Positions 34,312 to 42,707 of a DNA stretch of 64,000 nt are shown here, piece by piece. Source of the DNA: Luteibacter sp. UNC138MFCol5.1 (lineage in GTDB: Bacteria; Pseudomonadota; Gammaproteobacteria; Xanthomonadales; Rhodanobacteraceae); NCBI RefSeq assembly GCF_900110505.1, contig NZ_FODZ01000006.1, positions 124,001-188,000 of the forward strand, in the 5' to 3' direction. The notes beneath the pieces are model-generated. The model was not told where the DNA came from and ran no database searches. It was given only the letters and a program-made list of their open reading frames with translations. The position numbers and the translations under genes were made by a program. How positions within the stretch are numbered: position 1 is the first letter of the stretch; the number at the start of each line of letters is the position of its first letter.

Positions 34312-35712
34312 TCAGGCTTTCCGCTTCGCCGCCGCTTCTTCCGCCGTCGCGGCGGCGAGTGCGTCGAGGGCGGCACGCACGCGCTGCACGTGCGCCGCAC
34401 GGGCGGCCTCGTCGGCAGGCAACGCACCCGAAGCGACCGCATGGCCGTCCATCGACAGGACGATGGCATCACCCTGCGCCTCGAGAACGGCGTTCGCACC
34501 GCCCAGCGTGCCGAGCGTCTGGCGCACCGCGCCGGCCGCCTTCGGGTCGGCGAACGCGCTGGACAGCAGCAGCTCCTCGCCATCGCCGCCGAACAGGCGG
34601 AAACGGAAGCTGCCGTCGGTATCGCGGAAGCTGGCGATGCGCGGCGGCTTCGCCTTCGCTATCGACGGAGCCGCCGCGGGAGCCGCGGCCGCCTTCGATG
34701 CGGAACTCGATCGGCGCAGACCGACGGCCTCCCGCAGCGTTTCGACCAGGGGGCCGGCGATCGCGCGCGCTTTCGCGGCACCGGCAAGGAGGATGTCCTC
34801 CATGTCGTCCGGCTTCGCCATCAGAGCTTCATAGCGCTCGCGCATCGGGCCGATGTCGGCCTCCACGCGCTCGAACAGGGCCTGCTTCGCGTCGCCCCAG
34901 CCGAGGCCACCACGCAACGCCTCCGCGAACGCGGCCGTTTCGGCCGGCGACGCGAACGCCTTGAAGATGGTGAACAGCGAGGAGTCGTCCGTCTCTTTCG
35001 GCTCGCCCGGGAGGCGCGAATCGGTGACGATCTTCATGATCGCCTCGCGCATGCCCTTCGCGCCGCCCTCGAAGAGCGGAATGGTGTTGTCGTAGCTCTT
35101 CGACATCTTGCGGCCGTCGAGGCCCGGCAGCGTCGCCACCTGCTCCTCGATGTGCGCTTCGGGCATGACGAAGAAGTCGCGGCCGTAGGTGTGGTTGAAG
35201 CGCTGCGCGATGTCGCGCGCCATTTCAATGTGCTGGATCTGGTCGCGTCCGACGGGCACCTTGTTCGCGTTGAACGCGAGGATGTCGGCCGCCATCAGCA
35301 CGGGGTACATGTACAGGCCCGCGGTGACGCCCGCATCGGCGTCTTCCTGGTTCTCGATGTTGCGGTCCACCGCCGCCTTGTACGCGTGCGCGCGGTTGAG
35401 CAGGCCCTTGGCCGTGACGCAGGTCAGCAGCCACATGAGCTCGGTCACCTCGGGGATGTCCGACTGGCGGTAGAAGGTGGCCGTGTTCGGGTCGAGGCCC
35501 GCGGCCAGCCAGGTGGCGGCGATCTTGAGGCGGGAGGCCTCCACGCGATCGGCGTCGTCGCTCTTGATCAGGGCGTGGTAGTCGGCCATGAAGTAGAACG
35601 CGTCGACGTTCGGATCCTTGCTGGCAAGGACCGCCGGCCGGACGGCACCGACGTAGTTGCCGAGATGCGGCGTGCCGGTCGTGGTGATGCCGGTGAGAAC
35701 GCGGGTGTGCAT
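34312..35712 (-). CDS. trpS: Tryptophanyl-tRNA synthetase with C-terminal extension
   Basis: TrpS charges tRNA-Trp. The class I core has the HIGH-type motif TTGTPHLGNYVGA and the KMSKS loop as GRKMSKSYDNT. At 466 residues it is about 130 longer than standard bacterial TrpS. After residue 340 come an Ala/Lys linker (SKAAAAPAAAPSIAKAK) and a domain with FRDTDGSFRFRLFGGDGEEL, then LSSAFADPKAAGAVRQTLGT and DAIVLSMDGHAVASG, that looks like a YegP/DUF1508-type fold. Xanthomonad TrpS proteins are also known to be extended. AAGG precedes the start, and the small membrane protein gene follows one base after the stop. Confidence 0.93.
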   Translation of the reverse strand: MHTRVLTGITTTGTPHLGNYVGAVRPAVLASKDPNVDAFYFMADYHALIKSDDADRVEASRLKIAATWLAAGLDPNTATFYRQSDIPEVTELMWLLTCVTAKGLLNRAHAYKAAVDRNIENQEDADAGVTAGLYMYPVLMAADILAFNANKVPVGRDQIQHIEMARDIAQRFNHTYGRDFFVMPEAHIEEQVATLPGLDGRKMSKSYDNTIPLFEGGAKGMREAIMKIVTDSRLPGEPKETDDSSLFTIFKAFASPAETAAFAEALRGGLGWGDAKQALFERVEADIGPMRERYEALMAKPDDMEDILLAGAAKARAIAGPLVETLREAVGLRRSSSASKAAAAPAAAPSIAKAKPPRIASFRDTDGSFRFRLFGGDGEELLLSSAFADPKAAGAVRQTLGTLGGANAVLEAQGDAIVLSMDGHAVASGALPADEAARAAHVQRVRAALDALAAATAEEAAAKRKA

Positions 35713-35762
35713 GGGAAGCCTTCGAACCTGACGACGGAAACCGTCCAAGTCTAGCCCGCGGG

Positions 35763-35967
35763 GAGCGGCCTGTGGGAGCGGCCGCGGCCGCGACATCCCG
35801 TCGCTGTGGGAGGAGCCTAGGCCACGACATCCCGTCGCTGTGGGAGCGGACCTGGCCGCGACGGCGTGTCGCTGTGGGAGCGGACCTGGCCGCGACGGCC
35901 TTTCGCGAGGAGCGACTGGGCCTGTGACGCCCCGCGAAAAGCCGTCGCGGCCAGGTCCGCTCCCACA
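35763..35967. repeat. Tandem cluster of partial and complete REP-like units
   Basis: Several copies follow each other: fragments with GTGGGAGCGGCCGCGGCCGC, GTGGGAGGAGCCTAGGCCAC, and twice GTGGGAGCGGACCTGGCCGC, each joined by the spacer ATCCCGTCGCT or GGCGTGTCGCT. A final full inverted pair ends CCGCTCCCACA. The order suggests stepwise tandem duplication. It lies between trpS and the arginase gene. Confidence 0.85.
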
Positions 35968-35970
35968 CGC

Positions 35971-36891
35971 TCAGCGCATCAGGGTCGACTTGCCGAACAG
36001 CGACTCGACGAGGTCGACCGCCAGCTTGGCCGTCTGGTTGCGCTTGTCGAAGGCCGGATTCAGCTCGACGATGTCGAGCGAGCCGACGCGGCCCGTATCC
36101 GCGATCATCTCCATGACGAGCTGCGCCTCGCGGTAGTTCGGCCCGCCGCGCACCGTGGTGCCGACACCGGGGGCGATCGACGGATCGAGGAAGTCGACGT
36201 CGAAGCTCACGTGCAGGTGGGTGTCCTCGTCGACCCCGGCCAGCGCCTCTTCCATCGCCGCCTTGATGCCGATCTCGTCGATGTAGCGCATGTCGTAGAT
36301 GTCGAGCCCGACCTCGTGCACGAAGCGCTTCTCGCCCTCGTCCACCGAGCGGATGCCGATCTGCCGGAACACGTCGGGCGACGTGGCGGGCACCGTGCCA
36401 CCGATGCGCGTGAGCACATCCGGGCCATGGCCGCAAAGGCACGCCACCGGCATGCCGTGGATGTTGCCGGACGGGGTAATCGCGCTGGTGTTGAAGTCGG
36501 CGTGCGCGTCGAGCCAGAGCACGCGCAGCTTCTTCCCTGTCTCGCGACAGTGGCGCGCGACCGCCGAAATCGAACCGATCGCCAGGCAGTGGTCACCGCC
36601 CAGGAGGATCGGCAGCCTGCCCTCGCGGAGTTCGCCGTAGATCGCGTCGTGCAGCGCCGTGTTCCACGCCACGACGGCGTCGAGGTGGCGATAGCCGTCG
36701 ACCGGGGGCTGCCATGGATTCAGCGGCCCCGCCAGGTTGCCGCGGTCGACGACGTGCATGCCGCGCTTCGCGAGCCGCTCGGCGAGCCGGGCGACGCGAA
36801 GCGCCTCCGGCCCCATCGAGCTGCCGCGATGGCCGGCGCCGATATCGGTGGGGGCGCCCACGAGGGCGACGGAACGGGTGAGAGGACTCAT
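35971..36891 (-). CDS. rocF: Arginase
   Basis: A manganese enzyme of the ureohydrolase family that hydrolyses arginine to ornithine and urea. The 306-residue product has LLGGDHCLAIGSI, WLDAHADFNTSAITPSGNIHG (DAHxD metal ligands), SFDVDFLDPSIAPGVGTTVRGG (DxD ligands) and ELNPAFDKRNQTAKLAVDL. The SGNxHGM substrate loop is that of true arginases rather than agmatinases. The ATG at 36891 gives the usual start (MSPLTRSVALVGAPTDIGAG) but has no clear ribosome site; a GTG 57 bases upstream is the alternative. A LysR gene is divergent. Confidence 0.93.
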   Translation of the reverse strand: MSPLTRSVALVGAPTDIGAGHRGSSMGPEALRVARLAERLAKRGMHVVDRGNLAGPLNPWQPPVDGYRHLDAVVAWNTALHDAIYGELREGRLPILLGGDHCLAIGSISAVARHCRETGKKLRVLWLDAHADFNTSAITPSGNIHGMPVACLCGHGPDVLTRIGGTVPATSPDVFRQIGIRSVDEGEKRFVHEVGLDIYDMRYIDEIGIKAAMEEALAGVDEDTHLHVSFDVDFLDPSIAPGVGTTVRGGPNYREAQLVMEMIADTGRVGSLDIVELNPAFDKRNQTAKLAVDLVESLFGKSTLMR

Positions 36892-37089
36892 GGAGGGGAC
36901 GGCTCGGTGATAACTCCCGAAGTCTACACCCGCCCATGAAACAGCCACGTTGCAGCGCGGCAGTCCATCCGTCGCCTAGCGCGCCACATCCAGCCGATCA
37001 CGCGCAGCGCGTCGCCCTGCCATCGTCGTCTTCCGTGAGGACGCGAAAAACGGGCACCATGGGCAAACACTTTCCGCAAAGCGCCGAAA

Positions 37090-37989
37090 ATGATCCGACT
37101 CGACGACGTGCAGCTCTTCGTCCAGACCGCCGACGCGGGCAGCTTCTCGGCGGCCGCCCGGCTCGCCGACAGCACCCCGGCGATGGTCAGCAACGCCGTG
37201 CAACGGCTCGAGCGCGAACTCGGCACGCGGCTCTTCGTGCGCTCGACCCGCAGCATGCGACTGTCCGACGACGGCGAGCGCTATCTGCCGCATGCGCGGG
37301 CGATGCTCGACGCGCTGGCGGGTGGCTCGCGCACGCTGGCCGAGAGTCGCGGCGAGATCGCCGGCCCGTTGCGGCTGTCCGTGCCGTCCGATCTCGGACG
37401 CAACGTGCTGCTGCCGTGGTTCGACGCGTTCCAGGCCGAGCACCCGGCCATCTGCCTGCAATTGCGCATCAGCGATCGCTCGGCGGACCTGCACCGCCAT
37501 CCCATCGACGCGGCGATCCGCTACGGCACGCTCGACGATTCGGGCCTCGTCGCGCAGCCGCTCGTCCCGGACAATCGACGCGTGCTCTGCGCGTCGCCCG
37601 ATTACCTCGCGAAGCACGGCACGCCGACCCACCCCGACGATCTCGGCGAACACAATTGCCTGTGCTTCGTCTGGGGCGACATCGTCTACGACCGCTGGAC
37701 GTTCGACCTGCGAGGCGGCCCTCGTACGGTGAAGGTGTCGGGAGACCGCATCAGCGACGACGCTGAAGTCACGCGCCGCTGGGGCGTCGCGGGGAAAGGG
37801 ATCGTCTACAAGTCGAGGATCGACGTCGCCGACGATCTCGCCGCCGGCCGGCTCGTCGACCTGCTCCCCGACCAGGGCGAACGCTCGCCTCTGAATCTCG
37901 TCAGCGCGCACCGCTCGCAACTGACGCCGGCGGTGCAGCGGCTGCGGGACTTTCTGCGGCAAAGGTTGAGCGCCGTCGCAGCAAGTTGA
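37090..37989 (+). CDS. LysR family transcriptional regulator
   Basis: A 299-residue regulator with the LysR winged-helix N-terminus (LDDVQLFVQTADAGSFSAAA, then STPAMVSNAVQRLERELGTRLF) and an effector domain beginning at GPLRLSVPSDLGRNVLLPWF. It belongs to the CrgA/DsdC-like branch that often controls neighbouring oxidoreductases. Its divergent neighbour is arginase, 198 bases away, which makes arginase a possible target; this is only positional. Effector unknown. Confidence 0.9.
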   Translation: MIRLDDVQLFVQTADAGSFSAAARLADSTPAMVSNAVQRLERELGTRLFVRSTRSMRLSDDGERYLPHARAMLDALAGGSRTLAESRGEIAGPLRLSVPSDLGRNVLLPWFDAFQAEHPAICLQLRISDRSADLHRHPIDAAIRYGTLDDSGLVAQPLVPDNRRVLCASPDYLAKHGTPTHPDDLGEHNCLCFVWGDIVYDRWTFDLRGGPRTVKVSGDRISDDAEVTRRWGVAGKGIVYKSRIDVADDLAAGRLVDLLPDQGERSPLNLVSAHRSQLTPAVQRLRDFLRQRLSAVAAS

Positions 37990-38183
37990 TCGTGCGCGTC
38001 CGTCCGGTCTGGCGTTACCCGATCGAAAACTTCGATGCGGATTCGGTCCGAACGGCGTACCCCACTGGGGTACATGGAATCGTATGCAAACCGACGCTTT
38101 GCGCGAGGCCGCGGTCGAGGTCGACAATCGATCGCGCGCGGCGAACCGACCGCGAGGCACACATCTCATGGAGGAGACCAGAC

Positions 38184-39374
38184 ATGTCCAGGATCAGCAC
38201 CGCAGCAACTAAGTCCTTCGTCGGCGAGTACCTGACGATTCCGCTCGACATCGTGCCCTGGTTCGAAAGCAGCAACGGCGAGATGAATTACGCACTCGAC
38301 ATCCGCACGATTCCCAAGCCGTGGGAGCCGATCGTCTGCACTGTCCGGGGCATCGTGACCGACCCATCCACCTTCGATATCGAGGTGGATCTCTTCGGTT
38401 TCGGGGTCGATTTCCAGTACGACCCGGATGTTTCGTCGATCGACGTGGAACTGCCCTGGGGCTACCTGGGTCTGGTACCCGAAGGACCATCGCAACTCAC
38501 CTTCTTCTCGGTGCGACTGCGAAACCGCTATACCGGGATCGCCGTCCAATACGATCACCACAGATGCTATCTCATCAACGGAGACATTCCGCTTGTGGAT
38601 CGCTCATCAGCTGCCGGCCGGCTGCTCGAGGGCCTTCGGACCGATCGCGAACGGGTGAGGCATCCCCGCCGCGAAGGGCGACACGCGGGGGCGGGGCGCC
38701 GGCCGACCCCGCAGCGACGGACACGCCCCGTGCGTGGTGCCCCCCGCATCGGCGAGCCCGGTGGCGGAGGCTTCTTTTTCGGCATCACGTCGGAAAATGG
38801 CGTGCTCTACAAGAATTACGTGGCACCACGCCAGTACGAGATGGCCGGCGCGATCTGCGACGACATCGACGAGATGGATCCCAATCATCCACTTCGGAAA
38901 ATCTTGCATCGCACGGATAGCCGGGCGAACACCGAAGCCCTCCAACCTTACAGCACGATCGCGAAGGCCATCTGTGGCCTCACGATCGACGGCTTCAGCG
39001 ACTGGGGCATCCCGGCGCTGGACGTCGGTGAACTTCTCTATCGAAATCTGAACTCGGGCGAGCGCTGGATCGAACACGCCTACGACAAGGCGGACGGCGA
39101 CAACGCGTCGAGTGTTCCGCAGGGCTTCCCGTACGCGCCGCACCAGCCGCCGATAACCGAGGCCGACGCATTCAGGCATTTCGGGCCGCAGGCCTTTCAC
39201 TGGGCCATGTACTGCTGGCTGAGCAATCCCGCAGTGCCCGACGCGGAGCAACTTATGGGAGTCACGACCGCGTTCGGCGGATCGCCACGCTACTTGCTCA
39301 ATACGTGGATGAGACTGAGCGTAAGGCCGGTCCGGCGCGAGCCGCTCGTCGTGCCGCCATGGGCTACATGGTGA
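38184..39374 (+). CDS. Two-domain protein of unknown function beside tRNA-Thr
   Basis: A 396-residue protein that I do not recognise. Residues 1-145 look like a beta-rich domain (MNYALDIRTIPKPWEPIVCT, DIEVDLFGFGVDFQYDPDVS, GLVPEGPSQLTFFSVRLRNR). Residues 150-195 are a very basic, Arg/Pro/Gly-rich linker. Residues 196-396 form a second domain (FFFGITSENGVLYKNYVAPR, DEMDPNHPLRKILHRTDSRA, HQPPITEADAFRHFGPQAFHWAMYC-type segment). There is no signal peptide or membrane helix. GGAGGAG lies 8 bases before the ATG at 38184. It is noticeably less GC-rich than its neighbours, which hints at transfer. It stands alone between a LysR gene and a tRNA. Confidence 0.7.
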   Translation: MSRISTAATKSFVGEYLTIPLDIVPWFESSNGEMNYALDIRTIPKPWEPIVCTVRGIVTDPSTFDIEVDLFGFGVDFQYDPDVSSIDVELPWGYLGLVPEGPSQLTFFSVRLRNRYTGIAVQYDHHRCYLINGDIPLVDRSSAAGRLLEGLRTDRERVRHPRREGRHAGAGRRPTPQRRTRPVRGAPRIGEPGGGGFFFGITSENGVLYKNYVAPRQYEMAGAICDDIDEMDPNHPLRKILHRTDSRANTEALQPYSTIAKAICGLTIDGFSDWGIPALDVGELLYRNLNSGERWIEHAYDKADGDNASSVPQGFPYAPHQPPITEADAFRHFGPQAFHWAMYCWLSNPAVPDAEQLMGVTTAFGGSPRYLLNTWMRLSVRPVRREPLVVPPWATW

Positions 39375-39404
39375 ATAGCGACGGGCCAGCGGTCGATGGA
39401 GAGA

Positions 39405-39431
39405 AAGGGCTCGCCAAGGCGGGGAGCCCTT
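39405..39431 (-). terminator. Likely terminator of tRNA-Thr
   Basis: AAGGGCTC/GAGCCCTT forms an 8-bp stem around an 11-base loop, followed on the minus strand by TCTCTCC. It lies 30 bases beyond the tRNA end and between convergent transcription units, so it could also stop the unknown gene. Confidence 0.6.
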
Positions 39432-39460
39432 ACTTCGTGCGATCGACGTCGCACGATGGC

Positions 39461-39536
39461 TGGTGCCGACACCCGGATTCGAACTGGGGACCTACCGCTT
39501 ACAAGGCGGTTGCTCTACCAACTGAGCTATGCCGGC
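39461..39536 (-). tRNA. tRNA-Thr, anticodon TGT
   Basis: Read on the minus strand, the 76 bases run from GCCGGCA to TGTCGGCACCA. The acceptor stem pairs fully with one G-T. The D-arm is GCTC/GAGC, the anticodon arm ACCGC-CTTGTAA-GCGGT gives TGT for Thr codon ACA, and the T-arm has TTCGAAT. The A-C mismatch in the T stem also occurs in E. coli tRNA-Thr(TGT). CCA is encoded. No second tRNA or integrase is next to it. Confidence 0.95.
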
Positions 39537-39552
39537 GAAGGCGGGGATTCTA

Positions 39553-40353
39553 TCAGAAGCAACCGGTCGTTCGCGCCGCGACGCCGGGGGTGCGGATGCC
39601 CCGGCGGATGTCGCCGCCGGCTTCCTCGGGGACGACGACGTCGAGCCACCAGACGGGCGTCGTTTCCGTGCGCTCGCTCATGCGGGCCGGGAAACCCGCG
39701 GCGACCACCTCGTCTCGGCGTTTCCGCGCGTTGGCCGGGTCGTGGAAGAGGCCGAGGGCGACGGAGTTCTGCAGCTCGCCCTGCGCGGTGACGACGAAGT
39801 AATCCTTGATGCCCTTCGCCTCCAGGCGACGCGCCTGCGCCAGCGCCTGCTCGCGCGTGGCCTGCGCGGGAAGGAAGACGCGCCAGCCGCGCGATTCGCT
39901 GGTCTGCTCCTGGCGCTGCCGGCTGCGCACGGTGCGAGAGGCGATGGCGCCGCGCGTGGCGCGGAGGTCCACCTGGTTGGCGAACGGACCGATGGCGAGG
40001 CAGCGGTAGCTGCGACGCGGACTCGTCGGCGCGTTCGGCGCGGCGGCCATCGCGGGAGGCTTCGGGGCGATCGCTGGTGGGACGACCGGCGGTGCGGACG
40101 CCGCCTTCGCCGGCATCGCGGGAAGCGCGACGCTCGTGGATTTCTCCGGCGCGGCGGGTACGCCGGTGCGGGCGGACGTCGCCGGAGCCGGCGTCGTCGC
40201 CGCGGATTCCGGCAGCTCGGCGAGCAGCTTCAGCTTCGGCACGCCACCGTCGTTCGGATCGATCGCCGGCGTACCGGAATCGCCCAGCAGCAGCCACGCG
40301 GCCACCGCGATATTGAGGGCGATCAACAGTACGAACAGCAAACGCAGCAGCAT
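39553..40353 (-). CDS. SPOR domain protein
   Basis: A 266-residue inner-membrane protein with one N-terminal anchor (RLLFVLLIALNIAVAAWLLL). A long Ala/Pro-rich periplasmic stalk covers residues 50-110, and a C-terminal SPOR-like domain follows from about 115 (YRCLAIGPFANQVDLRATRG, then GWRVFLPAQATREQALAQAR, KDYFVVTAQGELQNSVALGL and ANARKRRDEVVAAGFPA). SPOR domains bind peptide-free glycan strands at the septum. It is the last gene of the birA-coaX-SPOR run, 63 bases after coaX, an order common in xanthomonads. Confidence 0.88.
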   Translation of the reverse strand: MLLRLLFVLLIALNIAVAAWLLLGDSGTPAIDPNDGGVPKLKLLAELPESAATTPAPATSARTGVPAAPEKSTSVALPAMPAKAASAPPVVPPAIAPKPPAMAAAPNAPTSPRRSYRCLAIGPFANQVDLRATRGAIASRTVRSRQRQEQTSESRGWRVFLPAQATREQALAQARRLEAKGIKDYFVVTAQGELQNSVALGLFHDPANARKRRDEVVAAGFPARMSERTETTPVWWLDVVVPEEAGGDIRRGIRTPGVAARTTGCF

Positions 40354-40416
40354 GGTGGCCTCGGGTGCGGAGGGGCCTGCGCGCGTTCCCCTGTCAGAAC
40401 CGGCGGCGTCGGGATT

Positions 40417-41175
40417 CTAGGCGATATTGCCGGAAACGACATACGACTTCGCCCACACCGCGAGTCCGCGCAGCACGGCATCGGGCACCACCGCGACGTC
40501 GCGCTGGAGCAGCGGCGCGAGCAGGTCGGCGTCGCCGCCGCCGAGCGTCACGACCGGATGGCCGCCGAGCATCGGTGCCGTGCGATCGACGAAGCGATCC
40601 ACCAGCGCGGCGCAAGCCTGCCAGCAACCGGAGGCGAGGCCGTCCGCCGTGTTGTCGGCGAGGTCGAGGACGCTGCCGCCGCGGTCGGGGCGGACCTGCA
40701 CCGTCGCGCCAAGCACCGACTGCTGCATGAGCAGCGGCCCGGGCGCGATCCAGCCACCCAGATGACGACCGGTCGCGTCGAGCGCGTCGAGCGTGAGTGC
40801 CGTGCCGACGCTGGCGAGGACGCACGGCGCGCGTCCCGCCGCGAACGCGTCCACCATGGCGAGGAAGCGATCCACGCCAAGCCGCGCATGTTCCGGATAG
40901 ACGTTGGTGACGCCGCAGGCGTGCGCGGGTGTGCGCACCCACACGGGATCGCGGTCGAAGGCCTTGCCCGCCGCGACGGCGACGGCGGTCTCCCGCGCGG
41001 TGTCGACGACCGACGCGCCCACGACGTGCTCCGGTGCCGGCCACGTCGCCCACAGCGTGGCGAGTTCGTGCGCGATGTCGGCGTCCCAGCCGAACGCGCC
41101 ACGATGCACGAAGTCGTCGCCGTCGAGCAGCGCGAACTTCAGGCGCGTGTTGCCGAGGTCGAGCAACAGGATCAT
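40417..41175 (-). CDS. coaX: Type III pantothenate kinase
   Basis: CoaX phosphorylates pantothenate, the first step of coenzyme A synthesis, and belongs to the ASKHA fold. The 252-residue product has the phosphate loop LLLDLGNTRLKFALLDG, the VNVYPEHARLGVDRFLAMV segment (GxDR catalytic motif), LASVGTALTLDALDATG, and HLGGWIAPGPLLM. The ATG overlaps the stop of birA (ATGA), so the two are translationally coupled. The type III enzyme is insensitive to feedback by CoA in known cases. Confidence 0.94.
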   Translation of the reverse strand: MILLLDLGNTRLKFALLDGDDFVHRGAFGWDADIAHELATLWATWPAPEHVVGASVVDTARETAVAVAAGKAFDRDPVWVRTPAHACGVTNVYPEHARLGVDRFLAMVDAFAAGRAPCVLASVGTALTLDALDATGRHLGGWIAPGPLLMQQSVLGATVQVRPDRGGSVLDLADNTADGLASGCWQACAALVDRFVDRTAPMLGGHPVVTLGGGDADLLAPLLQRDVAVVPDAVLRGLAVWAKSYVVSGNIA

Positions 41176-42152
41176 GGCGCGCTCCGGCGGACGGACACTT
41201 CCGCGCTGTCGACGGTGACGAGGGAACCGTCGGCGACGCGCACGCGCAGGGCGCCGCGCTCGTCGACGCCTTCGCCCACCGCCTCGAAGTCCCCGCGGGG
41301 ATCCAGGATGCGCAGCGGCACGTCGCGCAGCAGGTCGTTCGCCGCGTATTCGTCGGCGAACGCGGCGAAGCCATGGCGCTCGAAGGTACGCAGCCCCTCG
41401 GCCAGCTCGGTGACCACGACCGTCGCGATGTGGTTGCGGCCCGGCGGATCGCCGCCGACGATCGAGGCGAGGTCGGTGATCGGCTGGCCGGCCCGTTCGT
41501 GCACGCTGTCCGGAAGGCGGATGTTGAGGCCGACGCCGATCACGGCGGCGCACGGACCGGAATACTCGCCGGACAGCTCCACGAGGATGCCAGCGAGCTT
41601 CGCGTTGCCGGCGAGCACGTCGTTCGGCCACTTCAGCCCCGCCGTGCGGATCCCGAGTTCGCCGAGGGCACGCACGAGCATCACCCCGACGGCGAGCGAC
41701 AGGCCGGACAGCGACGCGAAGCCGCCGTCGAAGCGCTTGAGCACGGAGAGGTAGAGATTCATGCCGGGAGGCGACAGCCAGGGGCGGCCGCGGCGGCCCC
41801 GCCCGGCGGATTGCGTTTCGGCCATGACGAACGCGAGGTCGTCCAGCACCGGGATGCGGCGCGCGATCTCGCTCGACGTGGAGTCGATCTCCCAGTGCAC
41901 CTCGAGCATGCCGACCTGCGCCGAGGTCCCCGGCGCGAGCCCGGCACGGATGCGCTGGCCGTCCAGCAGTTCGGTCGGCCATGGCAGGCGGTAGCCGCCC
42001 CCGACCTTCGCCTCCACGGGCACGCCCTTCAGTCGCAGGGCTTCGATCTGTTTCCAGACCGCGGCGCGCGTGACGCCGGCCTTGCGGGCCAGGGCCGCAC
42101 CGGACACGGCGTCGCCACCGGCGAGGGCATCGAGGAGGTCGCGTGCGAGCAT
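41172..42152 (-). CDS. birA: Biotin-protein ligase / biotin operon repressor
   Basis: BirA attaches biotin to the carboxyl-carrier protein and, with its N-terminal domain, represses biotin genes. The 326-residue product has a winged-helix domain (SGAALARKAGVTRAAVWKQI, then GYRLPWPTELLDGQRI), the ligase core with AETQSAGRGRRGRPWLSPPG (GRGRxG biotin-AMP loop), LSLAVGVMLVRALGE, GLKWPNDVLAGNAKLAGIL (KWPND) and VIGVGLNIRLP, and the C-terminal SH3-like domain. It is therefore the bifunctional class. It is upstream of coaX with a 4-base overlap. Confidence 0.95.
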   Translation of the reverse strand: MLARDLLDALAGGDAVSGAALARKAGVTRAAVWKQIEALRLKGVPVEAKVGGGYRLPWPTELLDGQRIRAGLAPGTSAQVGMLEVHWEIDSTSSEIARRIPVLDDLAFVMAETQSAGRGRRGRPWLSPPGMNLYLSVLKRFDGGFASLSGLSLAVGVMLVRALGELGIRTAGLKWPNDVLAGNAKLAGILVELSGEYSGPCAAVIGVGLNIRLPDSVHERAGQPITDLASIVGGDPPGRNHIATVVVTELAEGLRTFERHGFAAFADEYAANDLLRDVPLRILDPRGDFEAVGEGVDERGALRVRVADGSLVTVDSAEVSVRRSAP

Positions 42153-42355
42153 GGGGTGCCGTGGGCCGTCAGGCGGCCGCTGTCGGGGGTGGGGAAATCC
42201 GGGACATCCGCCGATTCTAGGGCAGCGGCGCGGATTTCGCCCGCATCGGGGCGGCGGACGACCGCCAGCGACGTCCTGCACTGGCAGCCAGGTGAAATTT
42301 CTGCGAGGATCGGCCGTCCCCCTCTTCGTCCCTCGAGGGGCTGCAGGGTTTACCG

Positions 42356-42688
42356 ATGAACGCCAGACCGTACATCTTCGGATGTCTGTGCCTCGTCGGT
42401 GCCGCCGGCACCGCCGCCGCTTCCGACATCGACCCCAGTGGTCTGCTCTCCGCGAGCGGCAGCGGTGCGTCGTCGTCGTTCGAAGGCAGCTCGCGCTCGG
42501 CGCAGTCCGGCAGGGACAACGGCGGTGGTGGCGACATCGTGCCCGCCCGCCCATCCAGCTCCCGTCGCGACACCTCGGCCGGCACGGTCGCACCGCCCGT
42601 GGATGCCGACATGTCGCGCGACGACGTGTCGCCGCTGCGCTCGTCGGTACCGAGCTGGCAGTCGCTGCTTCCGGGATCCATGCTCTGA
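42356..42688 (+). CDS. Small exported Ser/Gly-rich protein, unknown
   Basis: A 110-residue protein with a signal sequence (YIFGCLCLVGAAGTAAAS). The mature part is low in complexity and rich in Ser, Gly, Asp and Pro, and probably unfolded. It ends SWQSLLPGSML. I do not recognise the family. A Cys in GCLCLVGAAG could be a lipobox-like element but does not match well. It lies 20 bases before the mtfA-like gene on the same strand. The frame has good codon choice, and both neighbours leave room, but proof that it is expressed is lacking. Confidence 0.55.
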   Translation: MNARPYIFGCLCLVGAAGTAAASDIDPSGLLSASGSGASSSFEGSSRSAQSGRDNGGGGDIVPARPSSSRRDTSAGTVAPPVDADMSRDDVSPLRSSVPSWQSLLPGSML

Positions 42689-42707
42689 TTCGTTCCGGTC
42701 GATCGTC

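Noticed and set aside
38630-38770. Frameshift in the unknown gene around the Arg/Pro-rich linker
   Set aside because: The other frames contain stops or no better protein pattern, and both flanking domains are in the same frame, so a flexible linker is the simpler reading.
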